Shown here: positions 33,814-42,935 of the stretch, piece after piece
Layout: every line of letters starts with the position of its first letter
Position numbering within the stretch: the first letter of the stretch is position 1
The notes under the pieces: generated by a model
Database searches by the model: none
Told to the model about the DNA's origin: nothing
What the model saw: only the letters and a program-made list of their open reading frames with translations
Assembly: GCF_039822625.1 (NCBI RefSeq)
Contig: NZ_JBDLLG010000003.1
Span: forward strand, 62,001-126,000
Length of the DNA: 64,000 bases
From: Marinimicrobium locisalis
GTDB taxonomy: Bacteria > Pseudomonadota > Gammaproteobacteria > Pseudomonadales > Cellvibrionaceae
Direction of reading: 5' to 3'
Translations under genes and position numbers: made by a program

Positions 33814-34821
33814 TTACACCCACCCCGACAAACGGGCGCCGAAAAGCCGGGGCGTATGCGTGATGTCGTTGTGAATCCCCACGCGAACCAACTCATGAAG
33901 AGCGCAGTTCGCAGCGTCGTTAATGCCCTTCTGGGTGGTAACCGCACCGGTATAATGGCGCTCAACCAGGGCCAGCGCGTCAGCGCTATAGTCACCGTTG
34001 GGAAAACAAAATAAGCTGATAGGGCATTGAAGCTTTTGCTCCAAAATGGAGCGGCTTTCCACAATTTCTCGCTGCAGCTCGGTTTCCGGCAATGCCGAGG
34101 TCAGGCGTTGGTGCGTACAGGTATGGGAGCCTACCTCTACCCAGCCAGAAGCCTGCATCTCCTTTAATTGTGCCCAATTCATCAGAGCAGGCGTCATTGG
34201 CTCTGCGAGCAAATCGCGCCAATGCAACTCCTCCAGCGCGCCAAAAAGCGCCTCATCGGTATAAGATTTAAGTTGTTTAATACAGTGGGCCACCTGATCG
34301 CTGGAGGGGTGGGATGCCCCCATTCCCTCCACGCCCAGCACCGGGTGCTTTGCCAAGGTGGGACCGACGCCCCCCAACATTAGCGCCGAGACCACGTTGG
34401 GCCAGAACTGAAAATCCGTACCAATTTTTTCAGCGACGGCAAAGAGCGTTGCAGGCACTCTATGCTTTCTAAGCAACGGTAAGGCGTACTCGAAATTATC
34501 GAGCCAACCATCATCAAAAGTCACCGCACAAGCGTGTTGTGGCAACTCTTCTCCGGCTTCTCGGGCGCGCACCCAATCTCCCAGAGAAACCATCTCAAAA
34601 TGCCGCTTGAGCTCGCGAAGGTGCATATCGAAGCTCTCGGGGGTAACCCGCATGCCCGGCTCCTCCTGATGGTAGCGAGGGTCGCCTTCAGGTAGTATGC
34701 GGTGGTACATCAACACCCACAGCCGGGGCGCCGAGGTGGGCCTGCGGTGAGGCCCAAAACGGTCCGCCATTGAAACCAGCAGCGGTTTGAGAGCTTTTTT
34801 CGCCAATGCCTTAGCGCTCAT
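33814..34821 (-). CDS. polysaccharide deacetylase family protein
   Basis: A 335-residue NodB-like protein with motif 1 AVTFDDGWLDN, motif 2 VGSHTCTHQRL and motif 3 FCFPNGDYSADAL. The sequence LWVLMYHRIL at the beginning of the domain is typical of cytoplasmic or periplasmic deacetylases of surface-polymer loci. The ATG at 34821 with TGAGTG upstream is preferred to the GTG two codons earlier. It is in an operon with an ATP-grasp gene upstream (6-nt gap) and the other deacetylase directly downstream, and is diverged from it. Confidence 0.84.
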   Translation of the reverse strand: MSAKALAKKALKPLLVSMADRFGPHRRPTSAPRLWVLMYHRILPEGDPRYHQEEPGMRVTPESFDMHLRELKRHFEMVSLGDWVRAREAGEELPQHACAVTFDDGWLDNFEYALPLLRKHRVPATLFAVAEKIGTDFQFWPNVVSALMLGGVGPTLAKHPVLGVEGMGASHPSSDQVAHCIKQLKSYTDEALFGALEELHWRDLLAEPMTPALMNWAQLKEMQASGWVEVGSHTCTHQRLTSALPETELQREIVESRSILEQKLQCPISLFCFPNGDYSADALALVERHYTGAVTTQKGINDAANCALHELVRVGIHNDITHTPRLFGARLSGWV

Positions 34822-34827
34822 AGTCAC

Positions 34828-35997
34828 TCAATGACCGGTCAAGTCTTTTAGGTAACGCTTGAATTCAAACCATGCGGGGCCTAAATCGCCCCGCCGGTTC
34901 ACCTCATGCAGCAAGCCAGAAAGTCGCGGAGTCGCGAACGCGAGCAGTCTCCGCCCCTTTTCCTTTAGTGTACGGTGACCGCGCAAATAGAGATAGAGGC
35001 TATCGATGTCGCCCAACAGCCAGCGCAGCCGCTGCCCCACTTTGTACTCTTCGGGCCCTCGGGGCGCTCGCCCCTGGTGAACTTCCCACAACAGCCGGGG
35101 AAAGTCGACACCCGCATCGACGGCAAGTTGCAACGACCCCCAAAAACGGGTGTTTACCTCCATCAAGTAGGGCGTGCCATCCGGCGCTACCCGAAATTCC
35201 ACCATGGCCACGCCGTGCCAGCCCACCTCGTCCAATAGCCGACTCGCGTACGCCTGCATGGTGGGGTCGGGAACGGCGCTCTCGCACAGCACACTCACCC
35301 CCCCTTCCGGCGGCTTCTCTCGAAGGCGCTTGTGGGCAAAATAGGTGACCGGGCGCCCCTGATCGTAAAGGCAGAATATGCCTGCCCCTTTGCCCGGAAT
35401 AAACGCCTGGAGCATAAAGGGGTATTGGTGAAGGTAGGGACAGCTATCCAACTCCTGCTGGAGCTGGTCAGCGCTACTAAGGACTCGAACCCGCGTGGCA
35501 ACCCAACTTTCACCGGTGAAAATTTTCGACAGACAGGGCTTTAATACGACAGGATACTCAACCGCACCCTGGTTCAGCTCGCCCGCATGGGCAAACCATC
35601 GAGTCTCCGGGTGGGGGATGCGAAGCTCGGCCGCACGCTTCATCAGATGGCCCTTGTCGGCAAGCGCCATCACGGTATCGTAATCTGCAAATGGCAAGCT
35701 CAAACCCGACAATTCTTCCTTGCAGTTCAACAACAACTGGCTGGTAACCTCTGTGACGGGGACCACAAAATTAAAAGAACGCTCAGCCATCACCTTCGCC
35801 AACCAAGAGACATACGCCTTTGGCGCCATCTGCGGACAAGGGCTTTCGAGGTGGCCGCGCGCGTAGCATGAATGGCCCGCTAGCGCTTCCGGCGCCGCCT
35901 CCGCCGTAGTCACATGCAGGCCGGCCCGGCCCAGGGACCGAGTTACCGCCAATGCACTTCTTTGCGCCGCGTCTAAAACGAGAGCTGATTCTGTCAC
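34828..35997 (-). CDS. ATP-grasp domain protein
   Basis: A 389-residue protein with a pre-ATP-grasp Rossmann-like part (SALVLDAAQRSALAVTRSLG) and an ATP-grasp fold: a PVVLKPCLSKI lysine strand, FMLQAFIPGKGAGIFCLYD, AMVEFRVAPDGTPYLMEVNT with the metal-binding E-x-N. It should ligate a carboxylate to an amine or similar nucleophile through an acyl-phosphate. It opens the minus-strand group ATP-grasp, deacetylase, deacetylase. The substrate could be an amino-sugar or amino acid decoration on the polymer (inference). Confidence 0.78.
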   Translation of the reverse strand: MTESALVLDAAQRSALAVTRSLGRAGLHVTTAEAAPEALAGHSCYARGHLESPCPQMAPKAYVSWLAKVMAERSFNFVVPVTEVTSQLLLNCKEELSGLSLPFADYDTVMALADKGHLMKRAAELRIPHPETRWFAHAGELNQGAVEYPVVLKPCLSKIFTGESWVATRVRVLSSADQLQQELDSCPYLHQYPFMLQAFIPGKGAGIFCLYDQGRPVTYFAHKRLREKPPEGGVSVLCESAVPDPTMQAYASRLLDEVGWHGVAMVEFRVAPDGTPYLMEVNTRFWGSLQLAVDAGVDFPRLLWEVHQGRAPRGPEEYKVGQRLRWLLGDIDSLYLYLRGHRTLKEKGRRLLAFATPRLSGLLHEVNRRGDLGPAWFEFKRYLKDLTGH

Positions 35998-36135
35998 AAC
36001 TTGGTCACTTTCCCTGAAAAAAACGTAGTGTATTTTGGCGCCACAAGAAACTCCGCCGATTCCGCTCTGTCACTAGTAGCCGACCACCTTTTATAGTAAA
36101 TTAAGCGTCGACCCGCAGTTGGCAGGACACCCAGA

Positions 36136-37329
36136 ATGATAAACCAAACGCCCACCATTTTACATGCCATTGACACAACCGGTCCGGGCGGCGCTGAAAC
36201 AGTATTTCTCGACTTGGCGCAGCACCTGACTGTCGAAGGTTTTAACAACTTTGCCATTATTAAAGGGCCCGGCTGGGTCGAAGATCAATTGATTGCGCGG
36301 GATATACCCTACACCATTGTGAAGCCTCATGGGCTTTTATCATTACCTTATTATTGGACACTGTTTCAACTGCTGAGAAAGCACAACGTTAAGCTCATTC
36401 AGGCTCACCTATTAGGCTCGACGCTCACGTACTCCCTGCTTTCGATGTTGCTACGCATCCCACTTGTGGCTACCATTCACGGCCAAGTGGATATCAACCC
36501 CAACGAAAGGCATGTTTACCTCAAGAATCGGATAATGCGGTGGGGCGTAGACCGGCTTGTGGCCGTGAGCCAACAGCTCGCTAATTATATTTCGGAGCGT
36601 AAGCTGTTTGACCAAACGCAAATTGAAGTTATTTATAACGGCGTCGATATACAACGCTACGGAAGGTGCCAAAGCCGAGAAGTTCGCCAAAAACTAAGTC
36701 TGGAAGATGACGCCTTCCTAATAGGCTGTGTGGGTAATGTGCGCCCTGCGAAGGCTTATGATGTCCTGATTGACGCCGCCAAAATCCTAAAAACGGAGTT
36801 TCCAAAGGTTCACTTTGTGATTGCCGGCCATCAAAAGCCTAAGCTTATGGGAGAGCTGGAGGAGCAGCTTAAACGCCAACAGATGGAGTCCCGTGTGCAT
36901 TTTATTGGCTTTCACCCGAATACCGCGGAATTTCTTGGTCAGATGGATATGTTCGCGCTTTCATCCACTTCCGAGGGTTTCTCCATCGCTACCATCGAAG
37001 CTATGGCCACTGGACTAGCGGTAGTAGCCACCCGCTGCGGAGGGCCTGAAGAAATTCTGTCAAACAACGAAACCGGGCTTCTTGTAGAGGCCGGTTCTTC
37101 GGAAGCGTTGGCTAGTGCTATTAGAAGCCTTATCAAAAGCAAAGCTCTTAGACAGGATCTTAAGGAGAGGGCTAAGGGGCACACTATCGCTAATTTTTCG
37201 ATGCAGACTACCCTGAGCAATTACCATAACATTTTTAATAAACTGCTAGCACCCAACGCACCGGTTAATATCAGAAAGAGGAATCTAAGGCCTTCAGAAT
37301 CGCCAAAAGGAAAGCGAACCAGTGAATAA
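36136..37329 (+). CDS. glycosyltransferase, GT4-like
   Basis: A 397-residue GT-B enzyme: N-terminal HAIDTTGPGGAETVFLDLAQ, DP-binding domain with VGNVRPAKAYDVLIDAAKIL and the E-x7-E STSEGFSIATIEAMATG followed by VVATRCGGPEEIL. This is the canonical retaining GT4 form. It starts the A+T-richer part of the locus. Its last 8 nt overlap the start of the tyrosine phosphatase gene, so the two are cotranscribed. Sugar unknown. Confidence 0.9.
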   Translation: MINQTPTILHAIDTTGPGGAETVFLDLAQHLTVEGFNNFAIIKGPGWVEDQLIARDIPYTIVKPHGLLSLPYYWTLFQLLRKHNVKLIQAHLLGSTLTYSLLSMLLRIPLVATIHGQVDINPNERHVYLKNRIMRWGVDRLVAVSQQLANYISERKLFDQTQIEVIYNGVDIQRYGRCQSREVRQKLSLEDDAFLIGCVGNVRPAKAYDVLIDAAKILKTEFPKVHFVIAGHQKPKLMGELEEQLKRQQMESRVHFIGFHPNTAEFLGQMDMFALSSTSEGFSIATIEAMATGLAVVATRCGGPEEILSNNETGLLVEAGSSEALASAIRSLIKSKALRQDLKERAKGHTIANFSMQTTLSNYHNIFNKLLAPNAPVNIRKRNLRPSESPKGKRTSE

Positions 37330-37891
37330 GAAATTAGACGACGTGATTAAGTATCGCTTCGGCTCTAAGCGAGGGTTACTCCGGACAGCGCAACATTACG
37401 CTTTGCGTGTAGCAGGGAAATATAAAGCCTATCAAGAAGTGGATTTCTCACTCGTTCATAGAATAGTATTTGTATGCTCAGGAAATATTTGCAGAAGCGC
37501 GCTAGCAGAAGTAGTGGCTAAGAATTTAGGGCTAAAAGCGGAGTCCTTCGGTCTCCATTGTCGAGGTGGCGATCCTGCGGACCCAAGAGCAGTTGCTTAC
37601 GCGGACAGAATAGGCCTATCCCTTGCGAACCATGTAACGAAAAACATCAACGAATATCAACAGAGAAGGGGAGACTTGCTCGTGGGCATGGAGCCGAAAC
37701 ACGCATATTCGCTCAACAAAATAGCAGGAACTTATCCTCAAATTACTCTAATAGGGCTATGGCTGCCCAACCCGAAACCCTATATACATGATCCCTTTAA
37801 TACTAATATAGATTTTTTCAATCAGTGCGAAAAGATTGTTGCCGACGCCACTCAACTACTAGCTAAGCGTGTACCCAAACACAATGCCTGA
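37322..37891 (+). CDS. low-molecular-weight protein tyrosine phosphatase
   Basis: A 189-residue protein with the P-loop CSGNICRS (Cys52, Arg58) in a VFVCSGNICRSALAE context, and a downstream DPF that supplies the general acid. In capsule and exopolysaccharide loci such enzymes (Wzb type) dephosphorylate the tyrosine autokinase that controls polymer length; a BY-kinase end is present at 63657-64000. The first about 45 residues form an extra N-terminal stretch beyond the usual family start. Start codon is GTG at 37322, overlapping the preceding gene by 8 nt. Confidence 0.87.
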   Translation: MNKKLDDVIKYRFGSKRGLLRTAQHYALRVAGKYKAYQEVDFSLVHRIVFVCSGNICRSALAEVVAKNLGLKAESFGLHCRGGDPADPRAVAYADRIGLSLANHVTKNINEYQQRRGDLLVGMEPKHAYSLNKIAGTYPQITLIGLWLPNPKPYIHDPFNTNIDFFNQCEKIVADATQLLAKRVPKHNA

Positions 37892-39137
37892 CTCAACCGA
37901 ACTATACGCTTTTCGTATAAAGCCGCTTTGGAAGCAGTTTTGGCAAGAAGGTTTTGCCTTCTGGATGATTTGTGGCTATTTATTTTTTGAGTATGTAAGA
38001 CCACACTCCATAATTCCTGCCCTCAACTTTCTTCCATGGATGAGCGTCTTACTGGGCTTGTCTTTAATAGGAATACTCTTTGAAAAGAATAAAAAATGGG
38101 TTTCCGACCCTGCAAGTAAGTGGATAGTATCTTTTCTCCTAGTTATAGTTGCTTCTATATTTGGTGCTTACTGGCCCTCTATATCGAAATCCTACCTGGA
38201 GTTCATATATACCTGGATCATAATTTACTTCCTAATAATTAATATCGTTAATACTCCACAACGGTTCTATATATTTCTCCTTATATTCTGCCTCGCAAGC
38301 TTCAAGCTATCCCTTCATGGAGCACAAGTATGGACGTTAAGGGGGTTCGGATTCACTAAATGGGGAATCACAGGACCTCCCGGATTCTTCCGAAACTCAG
38401 GTGAGCTTAGCATACAGATGCTCTGCTTTTTTCCCCTAGGCTACTACCTATACCAAGAGTTAAAAAATAGAGTTAGAACCTGGGAAAAAGTGATACTAGT
38501 GCTTTTTTTCGTCACGCCGGTAATGACCATACTTGGGGCAAGTTCCAGAGGAGCCCAACTTGCACTGGCAATCCAGTGTATTTTGATGTTCTATCGTAAA
38601 TTGTTTCGAATGAAGGTTATTATTGGAATAGCTGCAACTGCATTTCTAGTCATCACTTTCTTGCCAGAGGAACAGAAAGTTCGATTTACAGAGATGGGGG
38701 AGGATAAGACTTCTCAGCAAAGACTGCTTTACTGGGAGAATGGAATAGAGATGATCAAAAACCATCCGGCTCTTGGCATTGGATACTTCAATTTTATCCC
38801 ATACTATGAGCGGTACTTCCACGAGGACATGCTCTACCCTGAAGCGGAGCTCCCTCACAATATATTTATCCAGATAGGAACAGATGCAGGCCTTCTCGGA
38901 TTATCAATCTATATTCTTCTGCTGTTACGCTTCTTCCAAAAGCCCTCCTACCACCATAAGATTGATGACCCGGTGTACCGCGCGGCCTCTAAAGGTATAG
39001 CCCTCGGTATGCTAGGCTTCGTGGTCGCGGGCCAGTTCGTAACTGTTGGCTATTACCCTTACATGTGGATTGGTCTTGCTCTATTTGTCGCTCTACAAAA
39101 CGCTTACAAGCCTAAACCGAATAATGAGGCCTTTTAG
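37884..39137 (+). CDS. O-antigen-ligase-like membrane protein, exosortase A-associated
   Basis: A 417-residue polytopic protein with about eleven TM helices (FWMICGYLFFEYVRPHSI, WIVSFLLVIVASIFGAYW, GIALGMLGFVVAGQFVTVGY). A loop with TSQQRLLYWENGIEMIKNHP, GIGYFNFIPYYER and AELPHNIFIQIGTDAGLLGL matches the Wzy/WaaL-type family, in the form found next to exosortase A genes. It may join polymer to protein or lipid, or polymerise it. The start is ATG 37884, overlapping the phosphatase stop by 8 nt; a GTG at 37869 is less likely. Strongly A+T-rich codons. Confidence 0.82.
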   Translation: MPDSTELYAFRIKPLWKQFWQEGFAFWMICGYLFFEYVRPHSIIPALNFLPWMSVLLGLSLIGILFEKNKKWVSDPASKWIVSFLLVIVASIFGAYWPSISKSYLEFIYTWIIIYFLIINIVNTPQRFYIFLLIFCLASFKLSLHGAQVWTLRGFGFTKWGITGPPGFFRNSGELSIQMLCFFPLGYYLYQELKNRVRTWEKVILVLFFVTPVMTILGASSRGAQLALAIQCILMFYRKLFRMKVIIGIAATAFLVITFLPEEQKVRFTEMGEDKTSQQRLLYWENGIEMIKNHPALGIGYFNFIPYYERYFHEDMLYPEAELPHNIFIQIGTDAGLLGLSIYILLLLRFFQKPSYHHKIDDPVYRAASKGIALGMLGFVVAGQFVTVGYYPYMWIGLALFVALQNAYKPKPNNEAF

Positions 39138-39138
39138 C

Positions 39139-40137
39139 ATGTCTAACGATGGCTTCTCACCCTTGTTTATAGTTGGATCACCTAGATCCGGGACAACCTT
39201 GTTATCCAGGATAATCTCTAGTCATCCAGAATTTTCTACCTACAACGCAGAAACTTTATTGTTGAATGTTTGCAAACCAAAATACGGTAATATTTTTCGT
39301 TCAGGCAGTTGTAGAAATCGATTTTTAGGTGATTGGTTTCGGTCAAGGCAGTTCATAGAATCACACCTACAGCAAAGCCGATTTATAGAAGTCCTCAACT
39401 CCAGCAAGAACTATACAGAACTTTTGATCAATTTCTTAGAGGCTATATCGCTCTCCCAGAACAAAAATAGAATAGTTGACAGCACGCCATCACATTACTT
39501 GTATATGAATAGAATAAAACGCAGATGCCCAACAGCCAAGTTCATAAATCTTATTAGAGACGGTAGGGATGTGGCAATTTCGCAAGTTAAGTTAGGGTGG
39601 TGCAGCCCCCCACTTAGATATAGCTCAACAAGCGCGAAGCTTCACTACTCAACGGTACAGTGGGGCGAGGTACTTAAGGTAAGCGAAAGAGGTCATACAA
39701 GTAGCGATGTGCTGAACCTGCGATACGAAGACCTAGTTGCGCACCCCACCCACTACGAAAAGCTAATTTCCGAATTTTTACTTTTAGAGCCTGGAAAAAT
39801 GAACATCGCGATAATGAAAGACCAAGATAGCTCAAACACTGCTTTTAGGAGCCCCCTGTCAAGCGGCGAAAAGACAACCGAAAGGTGGAAACGTTTAGAT
39901 TCAAAACTTCAAGCAGAAATGAGCTATGGTGTAGAGGAGGACCTAATCAGAAACGGTTACGAAGTATATAACCCCCGTTTTAATCTAAAGCTCTTCTTAC
40001 GGTACCTAACGTTTAAGTACCATGTGCACCTGAAGCGCTGTCTAATTCAGCTTCCTTTGATAAGCAGGCTTTCATCCGGTACTTTGGAGATAATTGAAGG
40101 ACAGCAATGGCGCCAATTGCAACATACTGATGAGTGA
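39139..40137 (+). CDS. sulfotransferase family protein
   Basis: A 332-residue cytoplasmic enzyme. FIVGSPRSGTTLLSRIISSH is the 5' phosphosulfate-binding loop and FINLIRDGRDVAISQVKLGW the 3' phosphate-binding helix of PAPS-dependent sulfotransferases. The start at 39139 has GAGG 9 nt upstream; an in-frame ATG at 39124 overlaps the preceding stop. This is the first of five sulfotransferase-like genes in the locus. A polysaccharide or lipid hydroxyl is the probable acceptor (inference). Confidence 0.85.
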   Translation: MSNDGFSPLFIVGSPRSGTTLLSRIISSHPEFSTYNAETLLLNVCKPKYGNIFRSGSCRNRFLGDWFRSRQFIESHLQQSRFIEVLNSSKNYTELLINFLEAISLSQNKNRIVDSTPSHYLYMNRIKRRCPTAKFINLIRDGRDVAISQVKLGWCSPPLRYSSTSAKLHYSTVQWGEVLKVSERGHTSSDVLNLRYEDLVAHPTHYEKLISEFLLLEPGKMNIAIMKDQDSSNTAFRSPLSSGEKTTERWKRLDSKLQAEMSYGVEEDLIRNGYEVYNPRFNLKLFLRYLTFKYHVHLKRCLIQLPLISRLSSGTLEIIEGQQWRQLQHTDE

Positions 40138-40359
40138 TACCGTTTCCCCCGAGCCACAAGCTTCCAAGCGCAGGGATCGGCCTTTTCGCCTCATATAAGT
40201 TTTAGTGCTAGATGTTAAGATTTTTTAGAAAATTTGTTCACATCTTAGGCGTGATGCAATGTTCAACTTTTAGTCTATCCTTAAAATTACCTTGATCTCC
40301 ATATAGGTAGCATGGAAGATACCCAGCGTCAGTAGACATTTTATTTTAGGTTACCATTT

Positions 40360-41499
40360 ATGAAACGCACTCAAACACGCTCAGCGATACTCGCAGCAAT
40401 TGGCGCATCAATCATCTTGTCAGCTAGCTTCGCATCGCAAGCTCAAGATGCAGATATTCTGTTTAAGGAAGACTTTTCAGAGCCAATTAACGGCAACCCA
40501 AACCCAGTTTGGAGCTGGAATCTCGAGGAGGGCAAGAGAGATGGCATGATGCTTGGGGAAAATGACATTTACCGAGTAGTAGAAGGCGAGCAATTTGTCT
40601 CTCACAGAAAATCGTTGCGAATGAACTTTGCTGGTCGCAACGACCTCTGTAATACTTGTGGAGGTGAATACCTTGAGGTCACTAGCGTTTCAGACGGAGA
40701 AGCATGCACACGCGCGGACCCAGATGGCTATGAAAGCTACGTCTATAACCTCTCAAACCAATTTAGCACCTGGAATATAATTGATTCACCGGAAGGTCAA
40801 CTATGCTTCAACGCCAAGTCGGCAAAGGAGCCAAGTATCGGGGATGCGGAATCCTCAGTAAAAGTGGGAGACGCTATTTTCCTACCCAATATTTGCGGTG
40901 AAACGGGTACAGTCGGGAGAAATATAGATCGTCGTTCTGACTGCGATAAAGCGATCAACCAACTTGACGGCGTATCATCAAAGCAGCTTGATTTTGGGGA
41001 AACGCTCTCTAGACGATTTTACCTTTTTATTCCCCCTGAAACCGTTCTGCCGGACGTGACATTCAAGCTAGGCTATAGCACCTGGCAGCGGCCCGGAGAA
41101 GGGTTTAGATATTCTACACTGAAGATATCCGTCCAAAGAGACCTAACGCTTGAACTACATACACCAGACGGTGGTAAGTATGTACGAAGCGGGTCCAGCC
41201 TCGACGCTTTCACTGTACCAAAAGATAAATGGATTTATTTTGAAGAGGTGTTTACAAGAGAGAGCTCAGCCGATAGTAAGGATGCTAGTTATACTTTATA
41301 TGTAAGCCCCATAGACGACCTGGACCGAGAACCAATTACACATGTGGACAATTTTGTGTTGGGTGAGCTGCGAGGCATGTCCGTAGGTGGAAACTGGCAA
41401 CATATGAGTGATGTGAAGGGTTACGTATATTTTGATAATATTGTCATATCAAAGAGTAAGGTAGGCCAAGTCAATAGACCCGACCCCGTAACTCACTAA
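40360..41499 (+). CDS. exported protein, possible polysaccharide lyase-like jelly roll
   Basis: A 379-residue protein with a signal peptide (AILAAIGASIILSASFASQA). The mature part is beta-rich with aromatic and acidic surface strands. LKISVQRDLTLELHTPDG and VYFDNIVISKSKVG near the C-terminus resemble the jelly-roll of heparin/alginate-type lyases, and six cysteines suggest disulfides. No catalytic residue set can be assigned. It could degrade or bind the polymer outside the cytoplasm. It is preceded by a 222-nt region with its own probable promoter, but I could not locate one clearly. Codons are A+T-rich. Confidence 0.65.
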   Translation: MKRTQTRSAILAAIGASIILSASFASQAQDADILFKEDFSEPINGNPNPVWSWNLEEGKRDGMMLGENDIYRVVEGEQFVSHRKSLRMNFAGRNDLCNTCGGEYLEVTSVSDGEACTRADPDGYESYVYNLSNQFSTWNIIDSPEGQLCFNAKSAKEPSIGDAESSVKVGDAIFLPNICGETGTVGRNIDRRSDCDKAINQLDGVSSKQLDFGETLSRRFYLFIPPETVLPDVTFKLGYSTWQRPGEGFRYSTLKISVQRDLTLELHTPDGGKYVRSGSSLDAFTVPKDKWIYFEEVFTRESSADSKDASYTLYVSPIDDLDREPITHVDNFVLGELRGMSVGGNWQHMSDVKGYVYFDNIVISKSKVGQVNRPDPVTH

Positions 41500-41519
41500 G
41501 TATTCTCACTGACGAAAAC

Positions 41520-41557
41520 TCCGCTGAGTGGTCTAACGACTTCTTGGCGGATTTTTT
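41520..41557 (+). terminator. possible terminator after the lyase-like gene
   Basis: TCCGC (41520-41524) and GCGGA (41547-41551) enclose a loop with an inner GTC/GAC, followed by TTTTTT. It lies 20 nt after the stop. The outer stem is only 5 bp. Confidence 0.45.
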
Positions 41558-41658
41558 ATGTTAAGCTATGTCTCCAATGGTTCAACATTGTTCTACGAAC
41601 GTCTGCTACTGGTTATGTACGCTTTCGCTTTGAGCCTTTTATACCGAAGGATAAGCGC

Positions 41659-42891
41659 GTGAAAGTCCTATCAGTTTCTATGAAGTTTCCCACCCTTCTT
41701 CAAACTTGGTTTGTCAATTATTTGGAAAGCGTTTCGAATTTCTCAAATCAAGTAGAAGTCCTATCCTTACTGGCTGGAGAAGAGCCATACGATTCCAGAA
41801 TTGATACTTTGTCAATTAATGCCGTGCACAATAGCCGGTTTGGCAAGAAGTTAGAGTCGGTACGAGGCCTGCTATATTTGCTACGCAACCTGACTGACCC
41901 TAGGACCAAGCGGTTCCTTAAAAGTACACTATTCAACAAGATGCCTTTAAAGGATAAACTACTAGGTCTTCAGTTTGCTAGCTTTTTAACGATTAACCAA
42001 CCAGATATTATTCATTGCCACTCGGAAAAAGCCGCTTACCGCTTTTTGGGCCTCTTAAATGCTCTTGATTGTCCTCTTTGTTTAACCTTTCACGGTCTAC
42101 CCCCAGATGGAGTTAGGGATTTGACAGACGAGCAACGAAACACTCTTTATTCTAGCATCGATACTGTTGTGGCTAACACCGAGTTTGCCAAACAGCAGTG
42201 CTTGGAACTAGCCGGAGTTAAAAAGGAAATACGCGTTATCCCTCAAGGGATTTGTGTAAAGGACTTCTCCTACAACCCTAACCCCTCGCCCAGAAATGGA
42301 AAATACATAGCTTTGACAGTTGGGAGGCTTGATCGATTGAAGGGACACTTTTCTGCAATTTCAGCCATAAAGCAATTACTACAAAAAGGTATAAATATTG
42401 AATACTGGATTGTAGGTCTAGGGCTTTATGAAGCCTCGATAAAGGAAAAGATAAACCTCATGGAGATGAACGAGAATGTTAGGTTGTTTGGGGTAAAGTC
42501 AGGAGAGGAACTGAAGGAAATCTACCAACAAGCCCATTTTTTTATACTCCCGAGCATTACCGAACCTGGGCTGTGGGCAGAGACTCAGGGCATCGTCGTG
42601 CAAGAAGCACAAGCATCTGGAACTCTCGCGATCTGCTCAGAAAGCGGTGGCATCCCCGAATGTGTGGATGATGGGAAAGATGGCTTTCTTTACAAGCCAG
42701 GTTGCTCGGAGGAGTTGGCGAAGGTCCTATCCTTTCTAATTGATAACCCGTCGCACTGGCGAGATTGGCAAGATAACGCCAGAAGAAAAGTTGAGAAAGA
42801 CTACTCGCTCATTAAAATGGAAACAAACCTCAAAACACTATACGAGGACCTAAAGGATACCTCTAACCGTCTTGAACCCGCACTGCCCTAA
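41659..42891 (+). CDS. glycosyltransferase, GT4-like
   Basis: A 410-residue GT-B protein. Key segments are IIHCHSEKAAYRFLGLLNAL, TVGRLDRLKGHFSAISAIKQ, and PSITEPGLWAETQGIVVQEA, where the E-x7-E helix carries an extra tryptophan-rich insertion, then ICSESGGIPECV. GTG at 41659 is the probable start because the family N-terminus (KVLSVSMKFPTLLQTWFVN) begins there. It is followed at a 44-nt gap by a convergent gene. Substrate unknown. A+T-rich. Confidence 0.86.
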   Translation: MKVLSVSMKFPTLLQTWFVNYLESVSNFSNQVEVLSLLAGEEPYDSRIDTLSINAVHNSRFGKKLESVRGLLYLLRNLTDPRTKRFLKSTLFNKMPLKDKLLGLQFASFLTINQPDIIHCHSEKAAYRFLGLLNALDCPLCLTFHGLPPDGVRDLTDEQRNTLYSSIDTVVANTEFAKQQCLELAGVKKEIRVIPQGICVKDFSYNPNPSPRNGKYIALTVGRLDRLKGHFSAISAIKQLLQKGINIEYWIVGLGLYEASIKEKINLMEMNENVRLFGVKSGEELKEIYQQAHFFILPSITEPGLWAETQGIVVQEAQASGTLAICSESGGIPECVDDGKDGFLYKPGCSEELAKVLSFLIDNPSHWRDWQDNARRKVEKDYSLIKMETNLKTLYEDLKDTSNRLEPALP

Positions 42892-42935
42892 CTCCCTATC
42901 TTAAAAATGGTAAATGTATTGCTCTTTCGCGTATC

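Noticed and set aside
40310..40335. sigma-54 promoter before the lyase-like gene
   Set aside because: TGGAAGATACCCAGC keeps only the GG-N10-GC spacing and little else of the consensus.
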